The notes under the pieces: generated by a model | What the model saw: the letters and a program-made list of their open reading frames with translations, nothing else | Told to the model about the DNA's origin: nothing | Databases searched by the model: none | Shown: one piece after another, positions 20,001 to 28,203 of the stretch | Numbering within the stretch: position 1 is the stretch's first letter | Layout: each line of letters starts with the position of its first letter | Translations under genes and position numbers: made by a program | From: Streptomyces zhaozhouensis | GTDB taxonomy: Bacteria > Actinomycetota > Actinomycetes > Streptomycetales > Streptomycetaceae | Assembly (NCBI RefSeq): GCF_900230195.1 | Contig: NZ_OCNE01000015.1 | Span: 1 to 64,000, forward strand | DNA: 64,000 nt | Direction of reading: 5' to 3'

Positions 20001-21770
20001 GGTGGTGCCGAGGGTGAAGATGTCGCCGACCCGGGACTCGTAGACCATCTCCTCGTCCAGCTCGCCGACCCGGCCGCCGCCGCGCCGCGGGTCGGAGCCG
20101 ACGAGGAAGACCCCGAAGAGCCCCCGGTCCGGGATGGTGCCGCCGGAGGTGACGGCGAGGCGCTGCGCGCCGGGCCGGCCGCTGACGGTGCCGGCCACCC
20201 GGTCCCACACCAGACGGGGCCGCAACTCGGCGAAGGCGTCCGACGGGTAGCGCCCGGCCAGCATGTCCAGAACCGACTGGTACGCCGACTCGGGCAGCGC
20301 GGCGAACGGGGCCGCCCGGCGGACCAGGGCCAGCAGCTCCTCCACGTCCCAGGTGTCCATGGCGGTGATCGCCACGATCTGCTGGGCCAGCACGTCCAGC
20401 GGGTTCGCCGGGATCCGCAGCGCCTCGATCGCGCCCTGCCGCATCCGCTCGGTGACCACCGCCGACTGCACCAGGTCGCCCCGGTACTTGGGGAAGACGA
20501 CCCCGGCGGAGACCGCGCCCACCTGGTGGCCGGCGCGGCCCACCCGCTGGAGCCCGGAGGCGACCGACGGGGGCGACTCGACCTGGACGACGAGGTCGAC
20601 CGAGCCCATGTCGATCCCCAACTCCAGGCTGGAGGTGGCGACCACGGCCGGCAGCCGGCCGGCCTTGAGGTCCTCCTCGATCCCGGCGCGCTGCTCCTTG
20701 GCCACCGAGCCGTGGTGCGCCCTCGCCAGCGCCGCGGGCGCGCCGGAGCCGGCGCCCGAGCCGCCCATCAGCTCGGCGGGCCCGTGGTCGGCCGGCAGGC
20801 TCTCCCCGGTGGCGCGCTCGTGGGCGATCTCGTTCATCCGGTTGCACAGGCGCTCGGCGAGGCGGCGGGAGTTGACAAAGACGATCGTCGAGCGGTGGGC
20901 CTGGACCAGGTCGACGATCCGCTCCTCGACCGAGGGCCAGATGGAGGGGCGGTCCTCCCCCGCCCCGGCGTCGGGCACCGGGGAGCCGCCCAACTCACCG
21001 AGGTCGGGCACCGGAACGACCACCGACAGCTGGAACTCCTTGCCCGAGGGCGGCTGCACGACCGTGGCCCTGCGCCGCGGGGACAGGAAGCGTGCCACCT
21101 CGTCCACCGGGCGGACCGTCGCCGAGAGGCCGATCCGCCGCGCCGGGCGGGCCAGCAGGGCGTCCAGCCGCTCCAGCGTCAGCGCCAGGTGGGCGCCGCG
21201 CTTGGTGCCGGCGACCGCGTGCACCTCGTCGAGGATCACCGTCTCGACGCCGGCGAGTGCCTCTCTGGCCGAGGAGGTCAGCACGAGGAAGAGCGACTCG
21301 GGGGTGGTGATCAGGATGTCCGGCGGGCGCCTGGCCATGGCCCTGCGGTCCGCCGCCGGGGTGTCGCCGGTGCGGATGCCGACGCGGATGTCGGGCTCGG
21401 GCAGACCGAGGCGGACCGACTCCTGGCGGATGCCGGTGAGGGGGGAGCGGAGGTTGCGCTCCACGTCGACGGCGAGGGCCTTGAGCGGGGAGACGTAGAG
21501 CACCCGGCACCGCCGCAGCGGCTCGGCCGGCGGCGGCTCGGCGGCCAGCCGGTCGAGGGAGGCGAGGAAGGCGGCCAGGGTCTTCCCCGAGCCGGTCGGC
21601 GCGACCACCAGGGCGTCGGACTCCTCGGCGATCGCCCGCCAGGCACCCTCCTGTGCGGCCGTGGGCGCCTGGAAGGCGTGCCGGAACCAGGCCCCGGTGG
21701 CCGGGGAGAAGCCGTCGAGCACCGACTCGGCGCCCGGTGCGCCGCCGGCGTTGTGCTTGCTACCGCTCAT
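17064..21770 (-). CDS. lhr: Lhr-type large DEAD/DEAH helicase
   Basis: 1568 aa, the length of mycobacterial Lhr (about 1500). The N-terminal ~850 residues form the Lhr core: Walker A APTGSGKT (about residue 55), DEVH box ILDEVHAV, SAT motif GLSATVRP, motif VI QRVGRAGHQ, then winged-helix and beta-barrel parts. The remaining ~700 residues are the Lhr C-terminal domain with several predicted winged helices. Mycobacterial Lhr is an ATP-driven 3'-5' ssDNA translocase that unwinds RNA:DNA hybrids and is linked to repair. The start is taken at the ATG at 21768-21770 (MSGSKH); an ATG three codons upstream (21779) is possible. It is monocistronic on the minus strand, convergent with clgR. Confidence 0.93.
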   Translation of the reverse strand: MSGSKHNAGGAPGAESVLDGFSPATGAWFRHAFQAPTAAQEGAWRAIAEESDALVVAPTGSGKTLAAFLASLDRLAAEPPPAEPLRRCRVLYVSPLKALAVDVERNLRSPLTGIRQESVRLGLPEPDIRVGIRTGDTPAADRRAMARRPPDILITTPESLFLVLTSSAREALAGVETVILDEVHAVAGTKRGAHLALTLERLDALLARPARRIGLSATVRPVDEVARFLSPRRRATVVQPPSGKEFQLSVVVPVPDLGELGGSPVPDAGAGEDRPSIWPSVEERIVDLVQAHRSTIVFVNSRRLAERLCNRMNEIAHERATGESLPADHGPAELMGGSGAGSGAPAALARAHHGSVAKEQRAGIEEDLKAGRLPAVVATSSLELGIDMGSVDLVVQVESPPSVASGLQRVGRAGHQVGAVSAGVVFPKYRGDLVQSAVVTERMRQGAIEALRIPANPLDVLAQQIVAITAMDTWDVEELLALVRRAAPFAALPESAYQSVLDMLAGRYPSDAFAELRPRLVWDRVAGTVSGRPGAQRLAVTSGGTIPDRGLFGVFLVGSDPRRGGGRVGELDEEMVYESRVGDIFTLGTTSWRIEDITRDRVLVSPAPGVPGRLPFWKGDQLGRPLELGRALGAFLREIGALDEEAARRRLAEAGLDAWAVDNVLAYLTEQREACGHVPDDRTIVVERFRDELGDWRVVVHSPFGAQVHAPWALALGARLTERFGMDAQVLHADDGIVLRLPDADPFALEEADAPGPLDAALDDGQAPVGAGDVLFPPGEVDEVVTEQVGGSALFAARFRECAARALLLPRRDPGRRTPLWQQRQRASQLLSVASEFGSFPIVLEAVRECLQDVFDVPGLAELMRDIEGRRVRLVEVTTRDPSPFARSLLFGYVAQYLYEGDSPLAERRAAALSLDSRLLAELLGRAELRELLDPEVLAELERELGWLTEERRVRDAEGVADLLRVLGPLTEEELAERGARPEWAAELGAARRALSVRIAGTAHWAAVEDAGRLRDALGTALPVGVPEAFTEPVADPLGDLLARHARTHGPFTSARVAARFGLGTAVADGALHRLAAEGRLVQGEFRPGASGQEWCDPTVLRRLRRRSLAALRQEVEPVAPRALAAFLPRWQHVGPAVGRGELRGVDGLSRAVEQLQGAAVPASALERLVLPARVSGYAPRLLDELTASGEVVWAGAGALPGKDGWISLFPADAAPLLLPPPLPLELGETHRAVLDALAGGYGLFFRQIADQVAAAGVEAGEGALAEAVWELTWSGRLTNDTLGPLRALLGSGRTAGSTAHRARRTTPRGRYGALAVGSGGAARPAASRNGPPTVAGRWSLLPEPVADPTVRAHALARTLLDRHGVVTRGAVMTEGVAGGFSAVYRVLSVFEENGQARRGYVVEGLGAAQFAMDGAVDRLRAVGSAAERPADGGAPRVTLLAAADPANAYGAALPWPEAPEGARHKPGRKAGALVVLVDGVLTLYVERGGRTLLAWPAGEGEAGGEEWAEGALRPATEALAQAVRAGALGTLTVERVNGRPALTDPSWVGLLEGAGFHATPRGLRLRP

Positions 21771-21893
21771 GGCCCCCATCGTGCACCCCGCCACTGACAG
21801 TGACGCGTAGCGGCCGTGCCGGGGGGAGCGGGAAGCGCCCCACCGACACGCGGGTCCGCCCCCGCAGAGGCATGTCAGCGTCCGGAAATGAAC

Positions 21894-21908
21894 AAGATTG
21901 ATCTTCAA
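21894..21908. promoter_or_regulatory. AT-rich overlapping palindromes upstream of azlC
   Basis: AAGAT-TG-ATCTT (21894-21905) overlaps TTGA-TCT-TCAA (21898-21908). AT-rich palindromes are rare in this GC-rich DNA and these lie 25-39 bp before the azlC start. AzlCD exporters are commonly controlled by Lrp/AsnC-type regulators, so this is a candidate operator; no regulator gene is adjacent. Confidence 0.45.
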
Positions 21909-21932
21909 TTGACCGCTTACGGTTTCTTCGTG

Positions 21933-22700
21933 ATGGAAAAGTCAACCGAGTCAACCGATCTCAGCGAGCGACCGACCGGGGAAGCGCGCGCCGCGACGCT
22001 GCGCGACTCCCTCGGCGTCGGGTTCGCGGTGGGCCTCTCCGGCTTCGCCTTCGGCGTCACGGCCGTCTCCGGCGGGCTCAGCGTCGCCCAGGCGTGCGTG
22101 CTCAGCCTGCTGGTCTTCACCGGCGCCTCCCAGTTCGCGCTGGTGGGCGCGTTGGCCGGCGGCGGGAACCCGTACACGGCCGCCGCCGGCGCGTTCTTCC
22201 TCGGGGTGCGCAACTGCTTCTACGGCCTGCGGCTCTCCTCCGTGCTGAGCCCGTCCCGCCGGACGCGCCCGCTGGTCGCGCACTGGGTGATCGACGAGAC
22301 CACGGCCGTCACCCTCGCCCAGCCGAACGCGCCGCTGGCCAGGCTCGGGTTCGCGGTCAGCGGCACCACGCTCTTCGTCTGCTGGAACCTGACCACGCTG
22401 CTGGGCGCGTTGGGCGCCGGCTCGATCGGCGACCCCGACGCCTGGGGGCTGGACGCCGCCTCGCCCGCCGTCTTCCTGGCGCTGCTGGCGCCGATGCTCC
22501 GCTCCACCGCGGAGCGGGCCACCGCCGTCCTCGCCGTGCTGCTCGGGCTGGCCTGCCTGCCGCTGCTGCCGACCGGGGTCCCGGTGCTGGTGGCGGCGCT
22601 CGCCGCTCCGCTGGTGCTGCTGTTCGCCGGGCGGCGCGGCCGGGACACCGTCGCGGAGCCGACCGACGTCGGCGGGAGCGAGGAGGGGAGGGTTCCGTGA
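21933..22700 (+). CDS. azlC: AzlC-family branched-chain amino acid exporter, large subunit
   Basis: 255 aa. The AzlC/YgaZ signature region is clear (residues about 25-90: LRDSLGVGFAVGLSGFAFGV, FTGASQFALVG and FFLGVRNCFYGLRLS) with about seven hydrophobic segments up to residue 240. With the small AzlD subunit it exports branched-chain amino acids or analogues. The start is uncertain: ATG 21933 lacks a good ribosome binding site, a GTG lies just before it at 21930, and an in-frame ATG at 21888 would add 15 residues. The stop overlaps the azlD GTG by four bases (GTGA). Confidence 0.9.
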   Translation: MEKSTESTDLSERPTGEARAATLRDSLGVGFAVGLSGFAFGVTAVSGGLSVAQACVLSLLVFTGASQFALVGALAGGGNPYTAAAGAFFLGVRNCFYGLRLSSVLSPSRRTRPLVAHWVIDETTAVTLAQPNAPLARLGFAVSGTTLFVCWNLTTLLGALGAGSIGDPDAWGLDAASPAVFLALLAPMLRSTAERATAVLAVLLGLACLPLLPTGVPVLVAALAAPLVLLFAGRRGRDTVAEPTDVGGSEEGRVP

Positions 22701-23008
22701 CCACCTGGATCGCCATCGGGCTGACCGCGGTCGGCTGCTACCTGGCCAAGCTGCTCGGCCTCCTGGTGCCGCCTGGCCCCATGGAACGTCCCCTCGTGCG
22801 CCGGCTCGCCGCGCTGCTCCCGGTGGCGCTGCTGGCCGCGTTGACCGCGCTCCAGACGCTCGACGGGGGAGACGGCGCGGTGGTCGTCGACGCCAGGCTG
22901 GCGGGGCTGACGGCGGCCGGGGCCGCGCTGCTGCTGCGCGCGCCCTTCCTGCTGGTGGTCGGATCCGCCGTGCTGGTCACCGCGGGGTTCCGGGCGCTGG
23001 GCGGCTGA
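22697..23008 (+). CDS. azlD: AzlD-family branched-chain amino acid exporter, small subunit
   Basis: 103 aa with three to four hydrophobic segments (about 3-24, 35-56, 60-80, 82-100) and the typical AzlD loop PPGPMERPLVRRLAALLPVA. The small partner of AzlC, coupled by a GTGA overlap. A GGAGGGGAGGG-like tract just upstream serves as its ribosome binding site inside the azlC 3' end. Confidence 0.9.
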   Translation: MTTWIAIGLTAVGCYLAKLLGLLVPPGPMERPLVRRLAALLPVALLAALTALQTLDGGDGAVVVDARLAGLTAAGAALLLRAPFLLVVGSAVLVTAGFRALGG

Positions 23009-23059
23009 GCGCGCCGCGCCCGCCCGTGTGCGGGGGAACGGTCCGGGGATACTGGCCCC

Positions 23060-23254
23060 ATGCGGTTGACGGACTTCTGGGGACGGATGGCGGAGCACTT
23101 CGGCGAGACCTACGCGGACTCCTTCGCCAGGGATCACGTGATGGCCGAGTTGGGCGGCCGCACCGTCCACGAGGCGCTGGAGGCGGGTTGGGACGCCAAG
23201 GACGTTTGGCGTGCGGTGTGCGTGGCGAACGAGGTACCTCGCCACCTGCGTTGA
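23060..23254 (+). CDS. DUF3046 small protein
   Basis: 64 aa: a complete DUF3046 protein (MRLTDFWGRMAEHFGETYAD ... DVWRAVCVANEVPRHLR). The family is confined to actinobacteria and is usually found upstream of recA, as here; its function is unknown. The gene has no Shine-Dalgarno sequence; GATACT at 23048-23053 lies 12 nt before the ATG, suggesting a leaderless transcript. Confidence 0.88.
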   Translation: MRLTDFWGRMAEHFGETYADSFARDHVMAELGGRTVHEALEAGWDAKDVWRAVCVANEVPRHLR

Positions 23255-23300
23255 TGGCGTTGACCTGCGATTTTCCCAACCGGGTGACGAGGGGCGCCGC

Positions 23301-23330
23301 TTGACACAAAAATCGAACAGCTATTCTTAT
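23301..23330 (+). promoter_or_regulatory. recA promoter with SOS box
   Basis: TTGACA (23301-23306) is a consensus -35. CGAAC-AGCT-ATTCT (23314-23327) matches the actinobacterial LexA box CGAACnnnnGTTCG in its left half and partly in its right half, and resembles the known Streptomyces recA box (GAAC-N4-ATTC). It lies between the -35 and the -10, which is either TATTCT (23322-23327) or TCTTAT (23325-23330), so bound LexA would block RNA polymerase. A leader of about 115 nt precedes recA. Confidence 0.8.
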
Positions 23331-23449
23331 GAGGGTTGCGGAAACGGCGTCCCGGTCGCTGCGAGCCCTGTGCACGCGTCGATTGTCAGTGGCGGGCGCT
23401 AGCGTCCGTGGTTGTGAAGCGATCGAATCAGACGGACCGGGTGGCACCC

Positions 23450-24604
23450 ATGGCAGGTACGGACCGCGAGAAGGCGCTCGACGCCGCACTCGCACAGATT
23501 GAGCGGCAGTTCGGCAAGGGCGCGGTGATGCGGCTGGGCGAGCGGCCCGAGGAGCCGATCGAGATCATCCCCACCGGCTCCACGGCGCTGGATGTGGCCC
23601 TGGGCGTCGGCGGGTTGCCCCGCGGCCGGGTGGTCGAGGTCTACGGGCCGGAGTCCTCCGGCAAGACCACGCTCACCCTCCACGCGGTGGCGAACGCGCA
23701 GAAGGCCGGCGGCACCGTCGCCTTCGTGGACGCCGAGCACGCCCTCGATCCCGAGTACGCCAAGCGGCTCGGCGTCGACGTGGACCAGCTGATCCTCTCC
23801 CAGCCGGACAACGGCGAACAGGCCCTGGAGATCACGGACATGCTGATCCGCTCCGGTGCCCTCGACCTGATCGTCATCGACTCGGTGGCCGCCCTGGTGC
23901 CCAGGGCGGAGATCGAGGGCGAGATGGGCGACTCCCACGTCGGCCTCCAGGCCCGGCTGATGAGCCAGGCCCTGCGGAAGATCACGGGCGCGCTCAACCA
24001 GGCCAAGACCACGGCGATCTTCATCAACCAGCTCCGGGAGAAGGTCGGCGTGATGTTCGGCTCCCCCGAGACGACCTCGGGTGGCCGGGCGCTGAAGTTC
24101 TACGCCTCGGTGCGGTTGGACATCCGGCGCATCGAGACCCTCAAGGACGGCACCGACGCGGTGGGCAACCGCACGCGCGTCAAGGTCGTGAAGAACAAGG
24201 TGGCGCCGCCGTTCAAGCAGGCCGAGTTCGACATCCTCTACGGCACGGGCATCAGCCGTGAGGGCGGCCTGATCGACATGGGCGTGGAGCACGGCTTCAT
24301 CCGCAAGTCCGGCGCCTGGTACACCTACGGCGGCGACCAGCTGGGCCAGGGCAAGGAGAACGCGCGGAACTTCCTGCGGGACAACCCGGACCTGGCCAAC
24401 GAGGTCGAGAAGAAGATCAAGGAGAAGCTGGGCATCGGCCCGAAGCCCCCGACGCCCGAGGGCGGCGAGCCCGCCAAGGACGGCGCGGCCAAGGACGGGG
24501 CCGAGCCGGCCGCCGGTCCGCCGGCGCAGGCCACGGCCGCCGCCAAGTCGGCCGCCTCGGCCAAGGCGCCCAAGGCCGCCAAGGCCGTCGCCGCCAAGGG
24601 CTGA
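23450..24604 (+). CDS. recA: recombinase RecA
   Basis: 384 aa. Strand-exchange ATPase of homologous recombination and co-protease for LexA. Walker [10 protein letters not shown], Walker [21 protein letters not shown], loop L2 [19 protein letters not shown] and the DNA-binding C-terminal lobe are all present. The final ~45 residues (after about 340) form an Ala/Lys/Pro-rich tail typical of Streptomyces RecA and absent from E. coli. The ATG at 23450 is chosen because homologues begin [14 protein letters not shown]. recX starts three nt after the stop. Confidence 0.98.
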   Translation: MAGTDREKALDAALAQIERQFGKGAVMRLGERPEEPIEIIPTGSTALDVALGVGGLPRGRVVEVYGPESSGKTTLTLHAVANAQKAGGTVAFVDAEHALDPEYAKRLGVDVDQLILSQPDNGEQALEITDMLIRSGALDLIVIDSVAALVPRAEIEGEMGDSHVGLQARLMSQALRKITGALNQAKTTAIFINQLREKVGVMFGSPETTSGGRALKFYASVRLDIRRIETLKDGTDAVGNRTRVKVVKNKVAPPFKQAEFDILYGTGISREGGLIDMGVEHGFIRKSGAWYTYGGDQLGQGKENARNFLRDNPDLANEVEKKIKEKLGIGPKPPTPEGGEPAKDGAAKDGAEPAAGPPAQATAAAKSAASAKAPKAAKAVAAKG

Positions 24605-24607
24605 CGG

Positions 24608-25228
24608 ATGACCCGGCGCAGCGACTGGCCCGACCCCTCGCCGGTGAGCGCGGAAGGTCCGGCCGCGGAGGCCCCTCCCCGTTCGGGGGAGGGCCGCGTG
24701 GCCGGGCCCCCGGGCGGCGGCGATCCCGTGGCGCGGGCGCGCGGCATCTGCCTGGCGCTGCTGGCCGGGACGCCGCGCACCCGGCGGCAGTTGGCGGACG
24801 CGTTGCGGCGCAGGGAGATCCCGGAGGAGGCCGCCGCGGAGGTGCTCGACCGCTTCGAGGAGGTCGGGATGATCGACGACGCCCTCTTCGCCGAGGCATG
24901 GGTGGAGTCCCGCCACCACGGGCGGGGGCTGGCCCGCCGGGCGCTGGCCCGGGAGCTGCGCACCAAGGGAGTGGCCCCCGCGGTGGTCGACGAGGCGGTC
25001 TCCCGGCTGGAGCCGGAGGACGAGGAGGAGACGGCCAGGGCCCTGGTCGCCCGGCGCCTCCCCGCCACGCGCGGCCTGCCGACGCCCAAGCGGATGCGTC
25101 GCCTGGTGGGGATGCTGGCCCGCAAGGGTTACCCGGAGGGCCTGGCGCTGCGGGTGGTCCGCGAGGCGCTGGAGCGGGAGGGCCAGTCCACGGAGGAGTG
25201 GGAGGACCATGTGCCCGATATCCCCTGA
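24608..25228 (+). CDS. recX: RecA regulatory protein RecX
   Basis: 206 aa. RecX binds RecA filaments and limits their activity; it is normally co-transcribed with recA, and here follows after 3 nt. The first ~45 residues are low-complexity (Pro/Ala/Gly). From about 45 the RecX three-helix modules are visible: ARGICLALLAGTPRTRRQLA, DDALFAEAWVESRHHGRGLA (a family signature with RAL.REL following) and RRLVGMLARKGYPEGLALRV. The length is typical for Streptomyces. Confidence 0.95.
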   Translation: MTRRSDWPDPSPVSAEGPAAEAPPRSGEGRVAGPPGGGDPVARARGICLALLAGTPRTRRQLADALRRREIPEEAAAEVLDRFEEVGMIDDALFAEAWVESRHHGRGLARRALARELRTKGVAPAVVDEAVSRLEPEDEEETARALVARRLPATRGLPTPKRMRRLVGMLARKGYPEGLALRVVREALEREGQSTEEWEDHVPDIP

Positions 25229-25475
25229 GACTTCCCGCCCACCGCGGACGCCCAGAACGCCTTGGGGAGCCGGAGCGTTCCGGGCCTCGCGGGGCTGAGG
25301 GCGGGCCGGCCGATGCCCGACGCCGTGGCCGCCGCCCGGTGGCGCGGTCGCCGGCGACGCGGTGACGGTCCATGGCGCACGGCGCCCCGCGGTGCCGTGT
25401 CCTGCTGTGCCGTTGTCCCCCGGGGCCCGTCGGGCGTCCCGCTCCCGCGCCTCCTCCGGTCCGCACCTGCTCCGC

Positions 25476-27086
25476 TCAGCGACCGCCGGTGGGCTCGGCC
25501 GGGGTGATGGCCGTCGTTCCGCGCAGGTGGCGGACGGCCTCGCGGAGGGCGCCCGTGTGGGCGCCGGGCAGCCAGGCGGCGAGATGGCCGTCCGGGCGCA
25601 CCAGCAGCACGGTGTGCGCGCCCGCGCCCGGGTACTCCTCGGTGACCAGCAACTCGGCCGGTACGTCGAGGGTTTCGGCGAACGCCGCCAGCTCGGGCAT
25701 CAGCCCCGCCGACAGCCAGTGCCTGGCGTCCCAGACCCGGGCGCCCGGCGCGGTGAGCACCAGCAGCAGCGGCCCGCCCAGCCGGTCGCGCAGCCGCGCC
25801 CGCGCCCCGTCCAGCGCGGTCACCGGCACGTCGCCGACCGGCGCGCCCACCCGGGGCGTCCCGGTGCCGTCCGCCGTGCCCCGTCTCGTCGTCGCGCCGC
25901 CGTAGACGGGCGCCTCGCCCAGCGTGCCCCGCCCCAGGTGTCCGTCGCTCAGCAGCGCCAGCCGCCCCCGGCCGCGCCCCGGCAGCCGGCCGGCGAGTCC
26001 GCCGCGTCCCCGTACCAGCGGCAGCGCCTGGTCGACGCCCCGCAGCCGGCGTCCCACGGCGCCCCGGCGCTCCTGCTGGTAGCCGTCAAGCAGCGCGTCG
26101 TTGGCCCCGAGATGGCTGGCTATGGCGAGCCGCCACGCCAGGTTCTCGGCGTCCCGCAGCCCCTCCGTCACCTGCTGGGTGCCCAGAGCCCCCAGCAGAT
26201 GCGCGGCGTCCCCCGCGAGGAAGGCCCGGTCCACCCGCCAGGCGCGGGCCAGCCGTTGGTGGCAGACGTGCACCCCGGTGTCCAGCAGCTGGTAGGCGGG
26301 GGTGCCCTCGCCTCGTGCGGCGGACTCGCCTCCCGCGTCGCCCGCCGCCAGCTCCGCCAGTGTGTCCTCGACGCGGCTGAGCAGGGCCTCGGGCGTCACC
26401 AGCCCCTCGTCGGGCGGCAACGGCCAGTCGAGCCGCCAGCGTTCCTCGGTGAGCGGGCGCAGCGTCACCTCGCCCGTCCGGGCGCCCCGGTGCAACGCGG
26501 CCTCGCCTGGCCGGGGGAGCGGGGCGCGCAGCGCGGCGACGGCGTAGCGTTCCACCGCGGTGCGGCCGGGGAACGGCACGCCCAGCAGCTTGCGCACGGT
26601 CGAGCGCGCCCCGTCGCAGCCGACGAGGAAGCCGCCGCGCCACTGCCTGGCCTCCTCGCGGCGCCCGTCCGTGGGCCGGAGCACGCTGTGCGCCAGCACG
26701 TCGGCGCCGCGCTGTTCGAAGTCGGTGAGCCGGTGACCACGGGCCAGCCGCACCAGTTCGTGGCGCGCGACCGCGTCCCGCAGCGTCGCCTCCAGCACGT
26801 GCTGCGGCAGGTGGCGGGGAGCCTGGTCCGCCCCGAAGGTGAGGTGCTCGGCGGTGCGCCCCCGTCGCACGGTGCGCCAGCCGCTCCAGACGGCGCTCTC
26901 CCGGTGGGCCCCCGGCAGCGCCGCCCACCGCGCCACGTCGGGCGCCAGCACCACGCTCCTGGCCGGGCGGGCGGCGGGCGGACCGTCGGAACCGTCCAAC
27001 ACGACGGACGGCACGTCGTGCCCGGCCAGGGCAAGCGCCAGCGCGAGCCCCGTAGGGCCCGCGCCGACGATGATCACGGGCAGCAC
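25476..27086 (-). CDS. FAD-dependent aromatic-ring monooxygenase-like protein
   Basis: 536 aa if started at the GTG at 27084-27086 (VLPVIIVGAGPTG). Group A flavoprotein hydroxylase of the PheA/TfdB family: dinucleotide-binding GAGPTGLALALALAGHDVPS at the N-terminus, the ribityl-binding FLAGDAAHLLGALGTQQVTE at about 310-330, and a C-terminal thioredoxin-like domain (about 420-536). Such enzymes hydroxylate phenols or polyketide intermediates using NAD(P)H and oxygen. In the second motif the usual GDAAH-x3-P has LGALGTQ, a small deviation. No polyketide or aromatic-degradation genes are adjacent, so the substrate is unknown. The frame is open further upstream and the start is the least certain part. 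Confidence 0.82.
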   Translation of the reverse strand: MLPVIIVGAGPTGLALALALAGHDVPSVVLDGSDGPPAARPARSVVLAPDVARWAALPGAHRESAVWSGWRTVRRGRTAEHLTFGADQAPRHLPQHVLEATLRDAVARHELVRLARGHRLTDFEQRGADVLAHSVLRPTDGRREEARQWRGGFLVGCDGARSTVRKLLGVPFPGRTAVERYAVAALRAPLPRPGEAALHRGARTGEVTLRPLTEERWRLDWPLPPDEGLVTPEALLSRVEDTLAELAAGDAGGESAARGEGTPAYQLLDTGVHVCHQRLARAWRVDRAFLAGDAAHLLGALGTQQVTEGLRDAENLAWRLAIASHLGANDALLDGYQQERRGAVGRRLRGVDQALPLVRGRGGLAGRLPGRGRGRLALLSDGHLGRGTLGEAPVYGGATTRRGTADGTGTPRVGAPVGDVPVTALDGARARLRDRLGGPLLLVLTAPGARVWDARHWLSAGLMPELAAFAETLDVPAELLVTEEYPGAGAHTVLLVRPDGHLAAWLPGAHTGALREAVRHLRGTTAITPAEPTGGR

Positions 27087-27153
27087 AGCACGTATGGAAC
27101 CCAGCGCCGTCGCTACCGTCAAGTCGGCCCTGGTTCGGGCCGGTTGCGCACCA

Positions 27154-28203
27154 CTAGGAAACGTGGCCCGGATCGTCCGGTTCTCGCCCACCGGACCCGC
27201 CGGTTCGGCCGGTGCGGTCGGTTTCGCCGTCCCCGCCGGTCGCCGCGCCGCCCTGCGCCGCCGGGAGGTCGGCCCCGTCGGGAAGCCCGGCGCCCTTGTC
27301 GAGCGTCGGAGCCGCGATGCCGGCGCCGCCGGCCTGCGTCTCCTCGGCCAGGTCGGACGAGAGCACCGCGCCGGTGCCGCGCCGTCCCTGGCGGATGCGG
27401 GCCTCAAGCCAGCCCGCGAGGTAGGTGAGCAGGAAGTTCACCGCGATGAAGATCGCGGCGGCCACGGTGTAGGCGGCGATGGTGTTGCTGTAGTTGCCGG
27501 CCACCAGACGGGTGTTGCTGATAAGTTCGCCGTAGCCGAGCAGGGCGCCGCCCAGCGCGGTGTCCTTGACGATGACCACCAGCTGGCTGACGATCGCCGG
27601 CAGCATCGCCGTGACCGCCTGCGGCAGGAGCACATGGACCATGGTCTGGCCCTTGCGCATCCCGATCGCGTTCGCCGCGTCGGTCTGGCCGCGCGGCAGG
27701 GACAGCACGCCGGCCCGCACGATCTCGGCCAACACGGACGCGTTGTAGAGCACCAGGCCGGTGATCACCGCGTACATCGGCCGCATCTCGCGGTCGATGG
27801 TGGACCACTCGGCGTACGCCTGGTTGGCGAACACCATCAGGATCAGCACCGGGATGGCCCGGAAGAACTCGACCACCACGTCGGCGGGACGCCTGATCCA
27901 CCAGTGGTCGGACATCCGGGCGATGCCGAGCAGGGCACCCAGCGGCAGCGCGATCACCAGGGAGAGCGCGGCCGCGGTCATGGTCTCCTGGAGACCGGGC
28001 AGCAGATAGGTGGTCCACACCCGGGAGTCGGTGAAGAACGGGTCCCACTTCTCCGCGGCCAGCTGGTTCTTGTCGCTCAGCTCCGACAGGATCCAGTAGG
28101 CCAGTGCGGCCAGCGCGGCGACGAAGCCGACGGTGATGAGGATGTTGCGCTGTTTCGCGCGCGGTCCCGGCGCGTCATAGAGAACGGATGCTGCCTTGCT
28201 CAT
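27154..28203 (-). CDS. gluD: glutamate ABC transporter permease GluD
   Basis: 349 aa, HisM/GltK-type polar amino acid permease. Segments at about 20-42, 70-95, 105-125, 140-160, 195-220 and 240-262, with the EAA loop around GMRKGQTMVHVLLPQA. Beyond residue ~275 lies an unusually long hydrophilic tail of ~75 residues rich in Gly, Asp and Thr, on the cytoplasmic side by the family topology. It overlaps gluC by 4 nt (ATGA). Belongs to gluABCD, the glutamate uptake operon described in Corynebacterium and S. coelicolor. Confidence 0.92.
   Translation of the reverse strand: MSKAASVLYDAPGPRAKQRNILITVGFVAALAALAYWILSELSDKNQLAAEKWDPFFTDSRVWTTYLLPGLQETMTAAALSLVIALPLGALLGIARMSDHWWIRRPADVVVEFFRAIPVLILMVFANQAYAEWSTIDREMRPMYAVITGLVLYNASVLAEIVRAGVLSLPRGQTDAANAIGMRKGQTMVHVLLPQAVTAMLPAIVSQLVVIVKDTALGGALLGYGELISNTRLVAGNYSNTIAAYTVAAAIFIAVNFLLTYLAGWLEARIRQGRRGTGAVLSSDLAEETQAGGAGIAAPTLDKGAGLPDGADLPAAQGGAATGGDGETDRTGRTGGSGGREPDDPGHVS

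Noticed and set aside
17016-21797. Plus-strand frame of 1593 codons opposite lhr
   Set aside because: Shadow of the helicase gene, which has complete helicase motifs on the minus strand.
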